Positions 23,519-31,218 of a stretch of 34,600 nucleotides of DNA are shown in pieces. The notes under the pieces were generated by a model that saw nothing but the letters and a program-made list of their open reading frames with translations, was not told where the DNA came from and made no database searches. Every line of letters begins with the position of its first letter. Positions within the stretch are counted from its first letter, which is position 1. The position numbers and the translations under genes were made by a program. Origin of the DNA: a virus; the IMG/VR virus record IMGVR_UViG_3300025460_000011, positions 1 to 34,600 of that record. One strand, 5' to 3'.

Positions 23519-23547
23519 TTGACACGGCGATTGTACTCGTGTACTAT
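23519..23547 (+). promoter_or_regulatory. Promoter with operator for the replication block
   Basis: TTGACA (23519-23524), 17 bp, TACTAT (23542-23547); GTAC-TCGT-GTAC-TAT spans 23533-23547. The -35 begins two bases after the previous stop. Transcription would start near 23554 and run through the first GGCNN array, giving a ~130-base leader for the gene at 23686. Confidence 0.8.
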
Positions 23548-23558
23548 GGATTTTGCTG

Positions 23559-23618
23559 GGCAGGGCGCGGCAAGGCAAGGCTTGGCATGGCAGGGCTAGG
23601 CGAGGCAAGGCAAGGCTA
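23559..23618 (+). repeat. GGCNN pentanucleotide array 1 (12 units)
   Basis: Twelve uninterrupted GGCNN units with strict 5-base period. The NN pairs are AG, GC, AA, AA, TT, AT, AG, TA, GA, AA, AA, TA. It ends in TAGATTTTTCT, shared with array 2. It lies in the leader of the gene at 23686. Confidence 0.92.
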
Positions 23619-23685
23619 GATTTTTCTGAAGGCGAACACCGAACTTAGGCTCGACCAAAAAGTTCAAACGTTCGCGGAGAAAAAC

Positions 23686-24261
23686 ATGGCTTCTATTTCA
23701 AAGCAAATCACTAAAGACATAACTCTGACTGGACTCACCTCGATTCTTTTCGACCGATACGCGGGAGACAACAAAACGCAACTCGCACCTGAACAAAAAC
23801 TGTACCTGCAAGGCAAAATCGTCACGATGCCTTCGATGAACATCACCTCGTTCTTGTCGGCACAGAACACAGAGTCCGCTCCGAAGATGCTCCTCGACAA
23901 ACGAGAATACAAGACGGTTGCCTCTGCGCTGCTGGCGAGCACCATCATCAATCCATCCGCCATTCCGTTTACGAAAAACGGTAAACCCGTTGTGTTTGGC
24001 GGTAGCTTTGTAGACGACGTGGACCCGGTAAGCGGTATTCACCTTGTTTACCACGTTGCCCGGTTGGATAAGGGCATTCCAAATCCCAAGGTTCGCCCGA
24101 TGCTGGACACGCCGTGGGAGTTGAAGTTCAAGCTGACAATTCTTCCCCACCCCGACCTGAACGAAGACTTGATTGAGAACCTCTTCGTGGACGGCGGCGT
24201 GCGTCTCGGGCTCGGCACGTTTCGCAAGGCATTCGGTAAGTTTTCATTTGAGTGGAGATAA
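23686..24261 (+). CDS. Unknown phage protein, FGKF C-terminus
   Basis: 191 residues; ATG at 23686 after GGAG. The sequence is well ordered, with no low complexity: ITLTGLTSILFDRYAGDNKT, NITSFLSAQNTESAPKMLLD, VARLDKGIPNPKVRPML, and a glycine-rich ending VDGGVRLGLGTFRKAFGKF. I recall similar unnamed phage proteins but cannot give a function. The terminal G-x-GLGT-x-R-x-x-FGKF looks somewhat like the Gly-rich loop of RAMP-type nucleic-acid-binding folds; this is a weak analogy. It lies first in the replication block, so a single-strand-binding or recombination accessory role is plausible. Confidence 0.75.
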   Translation: MASISKQITKDITLTGLTSILFDRYAGDNKTQLAPEQKLYLQGKIVTMPSMNITSFLSAQNTESAPKMLLDKREYKTVASALLASTIINPSAIPFTKNGKPVVFGGSFVDDVDPVSGIHLVYHVARLDKGIPNPKVRPMLDTPWELKFKLTILPHPDLNEDLIENLFVDGGVRLGLGTFRKAFGKFSFEWR

Positions 24262-24267
24262 TTTCTC

Positions 24268-24332
24268 GGCGTGGCGTGGCGGGGCATGGCGCGGCAGGGC
24301 TGGGCGAGGCATGGCAAGGCAAGGCAAGGCTA
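24268..24332 (+). repeat. GGCNN pentanucleotide array 2 (13 units)
   Basis: Thirteen GGCNN units starting seven bases after the previous stop. It is preceded by TTTCTC, as is array 3, and followed by TAGATTTTTCT, as is array 1. CTAGA-TTTT-TCTAG at its end could form a small hairpin just before the AGGAGG ribosome binding site of the next gene. Confidence 0.93.
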
Positions 24333-24351
24333 GATTTTTCTAGGAGGCAAT

Positions 24352-25392
24352 ATGGCAAGGTCGAAACAGAAAGTTGTACAACCAAACTCCACGGAAGGAG
24401 CCAACAAGACGCTTACGCCGCTGTTGCATGGCGAAATTACTCGGCTCAAAGCGGCTGTCGCTCGATATGAAGCGGCGGACGCGGCGAGACTGGCAGCGTG
24501 GGCTGAATATCACCGCATCGAAGATAAGTTGACTGTGACTGCGGAGCCTGCGGACCATGAAGTCGTTGAGCAAGTCAAAATCGAGTGGATATCAACGCAT
24601 TTGGAAGAATGCCGCCGAGCCAAAGTCATCATCCCCGATTCGTGGGATAAACCCCTCATTTTTGCCAAGGGCGACGAGCAACTCGGGCACGTCACTTGCG
24701 ATACCGCCCGAGTCATTAAAGATATTGATTGGGTTGAGAAAAACCCACAGTGCTTGGTGGTTTTGCTTGGCGATGCGATTGATTCGGCGACAAAAACCTC
24801 GCCGGGTTCTATCAAAGAAAACACGATGACACCTCTTCGGCAGTGTGAATCATACATCGACCTCCACAAACGAATCGCTAACCGAATTATCGGATACGTT
24901 GGTGGTAACCACGAGCGGCGGATTGATAAGGCGCTGGACGAAGGGGGTGGGGCAATTCGGTTGATTGCGCAGGGACTGTCCCGGGAGACGACGAACAAGA
25001 TTCCCTACAGCGGCGGGTTGTTGCTCGTCGATGTGTATTGGCGGGGGCATCTGTGGACCTTCACTCTGTTCCATGGGGCAGGGGCGGCGGCAACCGCTGG
25101 GTCGAAGGTTCAGCGGATGCAACGCAACATGTTGCTGACGGATTCAACGATTACTCTGTCGGGTCACCTTCACGAAGAGGCCAAAACCAGTCGCCGATAC
25201 ACCAAGCGCCTGCCCGATGGTTCGATTACCACTGTGAAGACCGTTGCCCTTCAGTGCGGCACGTATCTGAAATATATCGGGTCGTACGGAGAAACTGGCG
25301 GCATGGCTCCTGTTGGTCCTGACATGATTGTCATCGAGCTGTTCGATGACGGGAAGTACAAGGATACGTCGAAGGGCGAGAGCGATTCTTAG
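24352..25392 (+). CDS. Calcineurin-like metallophosphoesterase
   Basis: 346 residues; ATG at 24352 after AGGAGG. The five metal-binding motifs are present in order: GDEQLGH (D108, H113), GDAID (D141), GNHERR (N186, H187), FHG (H241) and GHLH (H272, H274). An N-terminal helical region (~1-95, with charged coiled-coil character) precedes the catalytic domain. Enzymes of this group cleave phosphodiesters or phosphomonoesters with two metal ions; in a replication block, a nuclease role (SbcD/Mre11-like) or removal of nucleotide phosphates is likely. The exact substrate cannot be read from the sequence. It is flanked on both sides by GGCNN arrays. Confidence 0.9.
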   Translation: MARSKQKVVQPNSTEGANKTLTPLLHGEITRLKAAVARYEAADAARLAAWAEYHRIEDKLTVTAEPADHEVVEQVKIEWISTHLEECRRAKVIIPDSWDKPLIFAKGDEQLGHVTCDTARVIKDIDWVEKNPQCLVVLLGDAIDSATKTSPGSIKENTMTPLRQCESYIDLHKRIANRIIGYVGGNHERRIDKALDEGGGAIRLIAQGLSRETTNKIPYSGGLLLVDVYWRGHLWTFTLFHGAGAAATAGSKVQRMQRNMLLTDSTITLSGHLHEEAKTSRRYTKRLPDGSITTVKTVALQCGTYLKYIGSYGETGGMAPVGPDMIVIELFDDGKYKDTSKGESDS

Positions 25393-25399
25393 TTTTCTC

Positions 25400-25459
25400 G
25401 GCACGGCGCGGCGAGGCATGGCGCGGCGAGGCATGGCGGGGCAAGGCAAGGCAAGGCAA
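25400..25459 (+). repeat. GGCNN pentanucleotide array 3 (12 units)
   Basis: Twelve GGCNN units starting eight bases after the metallophosphoesterase stop, with TTTTCTC before the first GGC as in array 2. The last units are AA, AA, AA, AA. It ends five bases before the GGAG of the recA gene and lacks the TAGATTTTTCT tail. Confidence 0.92.
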
Positions 25460-25474
25460 TGTTTGGAGTCTTAA

Positions 25475-27286
25475 TTGAATAAAGAATCGGATAAGACAAT
25501 CGGCGGTTCACTCGACGACGCCATTGCCGGGATTGAGAAGCAGCACGGCAAGGGGTCAATTATGATGCTCGGCAGCAAGAAGTTTGTTGCCATCGACGTG
25601 ATTCCGACTTCGTCCCTTGCTCTTGATGAAGCCCTTGGCATTGGCGGACTCCCTCGGGGACGGGTTATCGAGATTTACGGTCCCGAGTGTGTTGACGCCG
25701 ACACTTTCATTCCATACGCGGTAGTAACCGGAACTCACGTCGCAAACCATAAAGGCGGGACCATTCAAAGACTGTATGAGCGGTTTCACAATCTTCCTGT
25801 CTCGGGAAGCGGACAGGGAAAGTATCCTCGCCCTGCGACAGAAAATGCGTATTATTATACTGCTTCGGTAAATGAAACGGGTCGGATTGTTCGCAACCAA
25901 ATTCTAGACGTGGTGTACGCGGGAGAAAAGGAAGCCTTCATCCTTACGGTCAAGGGCGGATATCAGATCATCACATCCGCAGACCATCAATTCAAAACGG
26001 CAGGTGGAAAATATAGGCGCTTGCGCGATTTGACTTCACATATCCTAATCGCGATTCACAATAACACCCCGTTCTCGGTTGAACAACAAAAAGATAGCAG
26101 CAAAAATCGCGTCGATTTGTATGTGAAATTTCATCCGGTCGCGGGGGTAAAAAACGTTCGAGCCGTTATCAATCACACCACCAAGGAAACAGTTACGTAC
26201 GTGTACCGTCGTTTGGCCCGCGCCCGAGCCGTAGTCGAAGCTCACATGAACAACATGTCCCTTGACGCTTATGTGGAAAAGCTGAATTCTGGGGACCTCG
26301 GCGGGTTGCGATTCCTATCTCGTGACCAGCACGTTCACCATGCGCTGGCCCGTCACAACAATCTCCGCTTTCAAGAAATCTACAAACAAGTTGAATCCAT
26401 CACTCCGATTGGTCTTCGACCGATGTTTGATTTGGTAATGGCGGAACCGCACAGAAACTACGTGGCAGATCAATTTGTAGTACACAATTCGGGAGGAAAA
26501 ACCACGCTCGCGCTCCACGTTATCGCTCAAGCACAAAAACTCGGCGGTCAGGCTGCGTTCATTGACGCCGAACACGCTCTGGACCCCGTGTACGCTCGCA
26601 AACTGGGTGTGGATGTTGACCATCTCCTCATTTCGCAGCCCGATAACGGCGAGCAGGCGCTGGAAATCACCGAAGCGCTGATTCGTTCGGGCAAAGTTGA
26701 CATCGTGGTGGTTGATTCGGTCGCGGCGCTGGTGCCGAAGGCTGAACTTGAAGGCGAGATGGGTGAGCCGCAGATGGGTTTGCAGGCGCGACTGATGTCG
26801 CAGGCGCTTCGGAAGCTGACGGCGATCACGAACAACACGAAAACCGTTCTGGTTTTCATCAATCAGATTCGTGAAAAGATTGGCGTAATGTTCGGGAACC
26901 CCGAAACCACTACGGGCGGGCGAGCGCTGAAGTTCTACGCTTCGGTGCGGCTTGATATTCGCAAGATTCAAGCTATTAAGGACGGCGATAGAGTTCTCGG
27001 TGCCCAGACTCGCATCAAAGTTGTCAAAAACAAATTGGCAAGACCGTACACTGAATGCGAGGTTCAGATTCTCTACGGTGAAGGGATATCCCACGAGGCA
27101 GACCTGTTGAACATCGGTGCTCGGGAAGGCGTGCTAGAGAAGAGTGGTTCATGGTTCTCGTACAAAGGGGAGCGGCTGGGGCAAGGATTTGACGGCGTTC
27201 GGCGATTCCTCGTGGAACATCCCGACATTGCAAGCAAGATTGAAGTGGAATTGCGTAGTCAACTGTTCAAAAAGGATAAGCCATGA
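25475..27286 (+). CDS. recA: RecA recombinase interrupted by an intein
   Basis: 603 residues as translated, 336 after splicing. The TTG start at 25475 follows GGAG by six bases; no in-frame ATG is nearby. The N-terminal part has [12 protein letters not shown] and [13 protein letters not shown]; the intein then splits the Walker A, and splicing would restore GPE-SGGKTT. Walker B is [20 protein letters not shown], followed by the MSQALRKLT region and the [25 protein letters not shown]-binding loop. It forms filaments on single-stranded DNA and drives strand exchange. It is close in length to bacterial RecA with a shortened C-terminus. The ATG of the next gene overlaps its stop (ATGA). Confidence 0.95.
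   Translation: MNKESDKTIGGSLDDAIAGIEKQHGKGSIMMLGSKKFVAIDVIPTSSLALDEALGIGGLPRGRVIEIYGPECVDADTFIPYAVVTGTHVANHKGGTIQRLYERFHNLPVSGSGQGKYPRPATENAYYYTASVNETGRIVRNQILDVVYAGEKEAFILTVKGGYQIITSADHQFKTAGGKYRRLRDLTSHILIAIHNNTPFSVEQQKDSSKNRVDLYVKFHPVAGVKNVRAVINHTTKETVTYVYRRLARARAVVEAHMNNMSLDAYVEKLNSGDLGGLRFLSRDQHVHHALARHNNLRFQEIYKQVESITPIGLRPMFDLVMAEPHRNYVADQFVVHNSGGKTTLALHVIAQAQKLGGQAAFIDAEHALDPVYARKLGVDVDHLLISQPDNGEQALEITEALIRSGKVDIVVVDSVAALVPKAELEGEMGEPQMGLQARLMSQALRKLTAITNNTKTVLVFINQIREKIGVMFGNPETTTGGRALKFYASVRLDIRKIQAIKDGDRVLGAQTRIKVVKNKLARPYTECEVQILYGEGISHEADLLNIGAREGVLEKSGSWFSYKGERLGQGFDGVRRFLVEHPDIASKIEVELRSQLFKKDKP
25688..26488 (+). mobile_element. Intein in the RecA P-loop
   Basis: 267 residues, from C72 ([10 protein letters not shown], block A) to N338 (ADQFVVHN, blocks F/G), followed by Ser339 as first C-extein residue. 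Block B is [20 protein letters not shown] and ends the N-terminal splicing part. Block F is [20 protein letters not shown]. The middle ~120 residues hold [14 protein letters not shown], a Tyr/Arg-rich helix and [12 protein letters not shown]. These look like a shrunken HNH-type homing endonuclease, though the full catalytic triad is not clear, so it may be inactive. Splicing residues Cys1, His-Asn and Ser+1 are all intact. Confidence 0.92.
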
Positions 27287-27639
27287 CCGAGAAGAAATTG
27301 CTGCTGCCGACTGAAGCTGATGAACGAAAGAAATATCCGATAGGTACCGGCGTGCTGGACTATTTTCCAGCCGCACTTGCGGAAGTCGCACGGGTTTCTT
27401 ACATCGGCAACCAGCAACACAACCCCGGTCAACCGCTACATTGGTCTCGCGGCAAATCCACGGACCAAGCGGACACGATCATTCGGCACTACATGGAGCG
27501 CGGTGGTCTCGACAAAGACGGCGTACGACACTCCGCAAAGATGGCGTGGCGTGCGTTGGCGCTCTTGCAGCTTGAACTGGAAGCCGAGGGCGCACCGATG
27601 GCTCGGAACGCCAGTTTTGACAAAGCAGAAAGTAAGTAG
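27283..27639 (+). CDS. dATP/dGTP diphosphohydrolase-like (DUF5664)
   Basis: 118 residues; ATG at 27283 overlaps the recA stop. The sequence [20 protein letters not shown], then [13 protein letters not shown] and [18 protein letters not shown] with [14 protein letters not shown], follows the pattern of the family annotated as dATP/dGTP diphosphohydrolase N-terminal domain. The conserved HNPGQPLHW and the D/H pairs are probably metal and nucleotide ligands. It would trim dNTP pools during replication. The activity of this short form is inferred from family naming. Confidence 0.8.
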   Translation: MTEKKLLLPTEADERKKYPIGTGVLDYFPAALAEVARVSYIGNQQHNPGQPLHWSRGKSTDQADTIIRHYMERGGLDKDGVRHSAKMAWRALALLQLELEAEGAPMARNASFDKAESK

Positions 27640-27647
27640 GAGGCAAC

Positions 27648-28094
27648 ATGAAGGTGTATCTTGCAGCAATGTTTTCAACAATCAAAGAACGGAAGGCTCA
27701 GGCGGCGGAACTGCGGGCTCTTGGCATCGGCGTCACGTCCCGATGGGTTGAGGAAACCGTTCCTCACAACATAGAGACAAAAGATGTGCCGGAGAAGTAT
27801 CTGGAGGAGACCTCCCTTGTGGACTTAGAGGATATTGACATGGCGGATATCTTTGTAGCGTTCGTTCCTACGGATACGGAACTGACTAATGCTACCCTGC
27901 GAGCCAGCAGTCGGGGCGGGCGGCACGTTGAATTTGGCTATGCTCTTGCCAAGAGAATGCCCATCTTCGTGCTCGGCGGCAAAGAAAACGTCTTTCATGT
28001 CCTACCGCCACGGTACGGTATTCGTCACTACACGACGTGGGAGGATATGAAGTTCGCACTGGCGTTGATGCGAGACACGATATCCGCGTCGTAA
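27648..28094 (+). CDS. Nucleoside 2-deoxyribosyltransferase-like protein
   Basis: 148 residues; ATG at 27648 after AGGAGG. The Rossmann-like N-terminus MKVYLAAMFSTIKERKAQAA leads to LEDIDMADIFVAFVP, and RGGRHVEFGYALAKRMPIFV carries the catalytic-type Glu of this superfamily. Members exchange bases on deoxynucleosides or hydrolyse deoxynucleoside monophosphates. With the neighbouring dNTP hydrolase it forms a small nucleotide-pool module ahead of DNA polymerase. Substrate unknown. Confidence 0.85.
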   Translation: MKVYLAAMFSTIKERKAQAAELRALGIGVTSRWVEETVPHNIETKDVPEKYLEETSLVDLEDIDMADIFVAFVPTDTELTNATLRASSRGGRHVEFGYALAKRMPIFVLGGKENVFHVLPPRYGIRHYTTWEDMKFALALMRDTISAS

Positions 28095-28105
28095 AAAGGT
28101 TTCCC

Positions 28106-30463
28106 GTGGACTATCAATTTCTGTTCATGGATTACGAAACTTGCTCAATCCTTGACCTGAAGGAAGTTGGTCTTGACAATTATGCTAAGCACCCATCAAC
28201 CCGCATCACGGTGCTCGCTTGGGCGCTTGACCACGAAGAGCTTCAAGCGTGGCTCCCGCACCTCGGTCCTCCGCCAAAGAAACTTGTGGATGCGCTTCGC
28301 AATCCCAGCATCATGAAGATTGCGTGGAATTCCTCGTTTGAATATAATCTCACCCGACGAGTCCTTGTACCGAAATATCTTCACGAGGATTGGTTCGTCC
28401 CACTTGAGCAATGGCGGGACCCGATAATTCTCGCTCACAATCTCTCGCTGCCCGGGAAACTTGCCGATGTCGGCGCAATTCTGAAGATGAAAGAGCAGAA
28501 GGACCCTCGGGGCGAAGACCTTATCCAAATGTTCTGCAAGCCCGTGAACACGAAGCAGCTTCAGAAGTTCAAAGACGACCCCGCCGCGAACATGACATTG
28601 TTTGGTCCGCCGCTGCCGCTATTCCGAGACCATAATAGTCATCCCCGGGAATTTGCCGAATACGTTGAGTACTGCAAACAGGATATCCGCTCAGAACGAG
28701 ACTTGTGGTATCGCATGCTGCCGATTCCGTTTCCTGAAATTGAATGGCGAGGGTGGCTGCTTGACCAGAAAATCAATGAGTTTGGCATGCCCGGAAATCG
28801 GGAATTGGCGACAAAAATGCTGCGTATCGCTGAGCGATTTATTAGCGAGCGACGGGCTGAACTAAAGAAACTGACTGGACTGGAGAATCCCAACTCTGAC
28901 ACCCAAATAAAAGAATGGCTTTCCGCTCGGGGTTATGCGTGGGGCTCCGTGCAGGCAAAGTATGTTGACCTTGAAATGACGAATCCCGATTCAAAGCTGA
29001 CACCCGAGGCTCGTACCGTTCTCATGCTTCGCAAGGCGGCTCGGAAATCCTCCTATACGAAACTGAATCGTTTTCTGGCGCAGTTGTCGGAGGACGACCG
29101 ACTCCGCTATCAATTTAAGTACATGGGTGCCCCACGGACTGGGCGATGGTCAAGCGGAAAGACCGACAACACTGATAGTGCCGTGCAGGTTCAAAATATG
29201 TCCCGAGGGGAGGGATCGGTTCAAAAGAAACTTCAGCACGCTATTGACCTTGTGCTGGCGGAAGATTACGATACGATTTGTCGGGAGTTTATGGATGTCC
29301 CCGACAAAAAGAAATCCGTTACCCCGGTTGAACTGGTCATTACTCTGCTACGCAGTCTGTTTCAAGCGAAGCCGGGAAAGAAGCTGGTGGTTGCCGACCT
29401 AAACGCCATTGAGAATCGCAAACTCGGCTGGGCTGCCGGGTGCAAAGCGATGCTTGACGTATTTCGCACGTGCAACAAATGTGGATATATCGTCGTTGAT
29501 TTGGATGGTCCGTTTGATTGCCCGAAATGCGGCTGCACGAAGGCTCGCTGCCCATATATTTCTTTCGGTACGAAGCTGTTCAACAAGCCGTATGAGGTGA
29601 TGTGGAAGGAATACGAATCGGGGTATAAAGACGACCGCCAGAACTCAAAGCCTGCGGTTCTCGGTGCCGGTTATGGTCTCAGCGGCGGCGAGATGTACGT
29701 GAACGAGAACAACGACGAAGTCCGTGGCGGCTTGTGGGGATATGCGAAAAACGTCTGCGGCGTTGACATGCCGAAAGAACTGGCTCACAAGGCTGTGGAA
29801 GTTTTCAGAGAATCCTATCCCGAGGTTCTTCAATTCTGGGATGACTTGGAGGAAGCGTTCAAACAGGTTCTCAAGCGTGGCGGGATAATCCGAGTCGGCG
29901 AAGTCACATGGGACAAGAAGAATCGTGAGTGGATTCAGCACCCCACGCAAGGGAAGGGCTGCGTTATTGAATTCCAACGGCAGAAAATGGCGGGCGGCGG
30001 TTATCTGATTCGCATGGTACTCCCAAGTGGGCGAGCCCTGCACTATCTGAACGCCACGATTGAGGAAGAGACACGAACCAGCAAGAGAACCGGGCTACCG
30101 TACCATGTGCAGACCATCTACTATGACGGCATTGAGCACAGCGCGACCGAGGAAGCTGATGGTCGCCGCAAAAAGAAGAAGCACGAATGGGGCAGGGTTA
30201 AAACATACGGCGGCAAGATTTGTGAGAATGGCATTCAAGCGATGTCCCGGGATGACCTGCTCAATGGGATGTTTGAAGCTGACGCCATGGGCTTCCATAT
30301 CTGGGGATTGTTCCACGATGAACTTGGGACTGAAGAGGATGACACGATGTTCGGGCTCCGGGTTGAAGACCTTGTTTACTGCATGACTGTAGTCTCAAAG
30401 TCAACGCCGGGGATGTTGCTCGGTGCTGAAGGGTACGAGGGTCCAATTTATAAGAAAGGGTAG
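28106..30463 (+). CDS. DNA polymerase I family with zinc-ribbon insert
   Basis: 785 residues; GTG at 28106 after AAAAGGT. The 3'-5' exonuclease has D9-Y-E11, AWNSSFEYNL and CKQDIRSERDLWYR. Polymerase signs are GRWSSGKTDNTDSAVQVQNM, motif A VADLNAIENRKLGWAAG (D431, E436), a motif B region with KPAVLGAGYGLSGGEMYV, and motif C H737-D738-E739 (FHDELG). Between motif A and motif B is an insert with C456-x-x-C459, C472-x-x-C475, C477 and C481, a zinc-ribbon pattern. There is no 5'-3' exonuclease domain, as usual in phages. It is the likely replicative polymerase, working with RecA, SSB and the helicase begun at 34134. Confidence 0.95.
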   Translation: MDYQFLFMDYETCSILDLKEVGLDNYAKHPSTRITVLAWALDHEELQAWLPHLGPPPKKLVDALRNPSIMKIAWNSSFEYNLTRRVLVPKYLHEDWFVPLEQWRDPIILAHNLSLPGKLADVGAILKMKEQKDPRGEDLIQMFCKPVNTKQLQKFKDDPAANMTLFGPPLPLFRDHNSHPREFAEYVEYCKQDIRSERDLWYRMLPIPFPEIEWRGWLLDQKINEFGMPGNRELATKMLRIAERFISERRAELKKLTGLENPNSDTQIKEWLSARGYAWGSVQAKYVDLEMTNPDSKLTPEARTVLMLRKAARKSSYTKLNRFLAQLSEDDRLRYQFKYMGAPRTGRWSSGKTDNTDSAVQVQNMSRGEGSVQKKLQHAIDLVLAEDYDTICREFMDVPDKKKSVTPVELVITLLRSLFQAKPGKKLVVADLNAIENRKLGWAAGCKAMLDVFRTCNKCGYIVVDLDGPFDCPKCGCTKARCPYISFGTKLFNKPYEVMWKEYESGYKDDRQNSKPAVLGAGYGLSGGEMYVNENNDEVRGGLWGYAKNVCGVDMPKELAHKAVEVFRESYPEVLQFWDDLEEAFKQVLKRGGIIRVGEVTWDKKNREWIQHPTQGKGCVIEFQRQKMAGGGYLIRMVLPSGRALHYLNATIEEETRTSKRTGLPYHVQTIYYDGIEHSATEEADGRRKKKKHEWGRVKTYGGKICENGIQAMSRDDLLNGMFEADAMGFHIWGLFHDELGTEEDDTMFGLRVEDLVYCMTVVSKSTPGMLLGAEGYEGPIYKKG

Positions 30464-30483
30464 GCCATGAAAGATGATTTCAG

Positions 30484-30753
30484 TTGGTAGACACGTTTCA
30501 AGACGAAAAGATTTATCACCCCGCAGTAACGGCGTATGAGCGAAAGGTTGTTCGGCAAATTGATGGGCACTGGTGCAACGACTGGGATGGACTCGCCGTC
30601 AGTGCTTGGACGCTCGAATACAATTGCTGTGCTTGCTATCCGAAGTCACGCCTCGGCAGGCTCATCAATCGCTTCGCCGTCTGGCGGTTCAATCTCGGCT
30701 GGTGGTGGATTGTCGGTCGGCACGGGGAACGTGCGGAGAAGTCTGATGACTGA
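30484..30753 (+). CDS. Small Trp/Cys-rich protein, start uncertain
   Basis: 89 residues from a TTG at 30484; no strong ribosome binding site. The sequence has natural protein character: GHWCNDWDGLAVSAWTLEYN, CCACYPKSRLGRLINRFAVW, then FNLGWWWIVGR. I do not recognise it. An ATG at 30467 with AAGGG upstream opens in a different frame and stops after seven codons; a single-base change would join it to this frame, so the real gene may be frameshifted. Its last 108 bases overlap the converging minus-strand gene. Confidence 0.5.
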   Translation: MVDTFQDEKIYHPAVTAYERKVVRQIDGHWCNDWDGLAVSAWTLEYNCCACYPKSRLGRLINRFAVWRFNLGWWWIVGRHGERAEKSDD

Positions 30754-30918
30754 CTCGCGGGCGTCCCAGTTGGCATGCTCATCCTCTACGTATTTCCATG
30801 CGCTTTTGAAATCATATCGGCAGTCGGGGTCCGCGAGCAGCGCGGCAAGGATTCGGAGCAAGATGCGTCGGCGGTCTTCAATTTTATACGTCGGGTGCTC
30901 AAGCAGGTTAGCTATCAT
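30646..30918 (-). CDS. Small helical protein, minus strand
   Basis: 90 residues; its ATG overlaps the stop of the upstream minus gene (ATGA at 30915-30918), so translation is coupled. Helical segments (NLLEHPTYKIEDRRRILLRI, DFKSAWKYVEDEHANW) precede an acidic Pro/Glu tail (PPPAEIEPPDGEAIDEP). The acidic tail could mimic DNA, as in some anti-restriction or anti-host proteins, but this is only a suggestion. It converges with the 89-residue gene. Confidence 0.7.
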   Translation of the reverse strand: MIANLLEHPTYKIEDRRRILLRILAALLADPDCRYDFKSAWKYVEDEHANWDARESVIRLLRTFPVPTDNPPPAEIEPPDGEAIDEPAEA

Positions 30919-31100
30919 TCAAATATACCTACCTTTCGGAGAAATTCGGCTTCAACTTCGAGAGTGTGGAGGTCTTCCAAGGCTCTCTTGCAGCGAGCAT
31001 CGTATATCTCGGCTTTGTACCAGTTATCGGGACGTTTGGTAAGGATGCGAATGACACTGATTTCCATACCATCGTCGGCGGGGTCTTTAATGTTGTCCAT
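30915..31100 (-). CDS. Small unknown protein, minus strand
   Basis: 61 residues; ATG at 31100 with GGAGG nine bases upstream. The sequence (MDNIKDPADDGMEISVIRIL, then KRPDNWYKAEIYDARCKRAL) is ordered and ends in a charged helix. No family recognised. It is first in a two-gene minus-strand unit that diverges from the ERF operon. Confidence 0.7.
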   Translation of the reverse strand: MDNIKDPADDGMEISVIRILTKRPDNWYKAEIYDARCKRALEDLHTLEVEAEFLRKVGIFE

Positions 31101-31149
31101 CGGGTCTTGCCTCCAGAACCCATTGTCTCACAGGCGAGACGGGAATGCA

Positions 31150-31164
31150 ATAGTACTAAAGTTT
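31150..31164 (-). promoter_or_regulatory. Degenerate operator/-10 for minus unit
   Basis: On the minus strand, AAAC-TTTA-GTAC-TAT: the second half and TACTAT match the four perfect sites, while the first half is AAAC instead of GTAC. It lies ~50 bases before the ATG at 31100 and 10 bases from the divergent plus -35, copying the arrangement at 22018-22044. Confidence 0.4.
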
Positions 31165-31174
31165 GGAAAAGGAC

Positions 31175-31203
31175 TTGACTTTTGACCAGTACGGATGTAC
31201 TAT
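31175..31203 (+). promoter_or_regulatory. Promoter with operator for the ERF operon
   Basis: TTGACT (31175-31180), 17 bp, TACTAT (31198-31203); GTAC-GGAT-GTAC-TAT spans 31189-31203. The expected start is ~31210, so the leader is nine bases and begins with GGAG. Confidence 0.8.
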
Positions 31204-31218
31204 GGGGAAGGAGCAGAA

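Noticed and set aside
23686-24261. A CRISPR Cas7/RAMP protein
   Set aside because: Only the Gly-rich C-terminus is suggestive; no other RAMP motif and no CRISPR context.
23559-25459. GGCNN arrays as CRISPR arrays
   Set aside because: Period is 5 bases with no spacers or long repeats, and no cas genes are nearby.
26315-27094. 259-codon minus-strand frame opposite recA
   Set aside because: It mirrors conserved RecA codons; the product has no motif and its start has no Shine-Dalgarno.
27283-30463. A complete Z-genome (2-aminoadenine) system
   Set aside because: No PurZ or DatZ gene in the window, and the hydrolase and polymerase belong to broad phage families; kept only as a low-interest lead.
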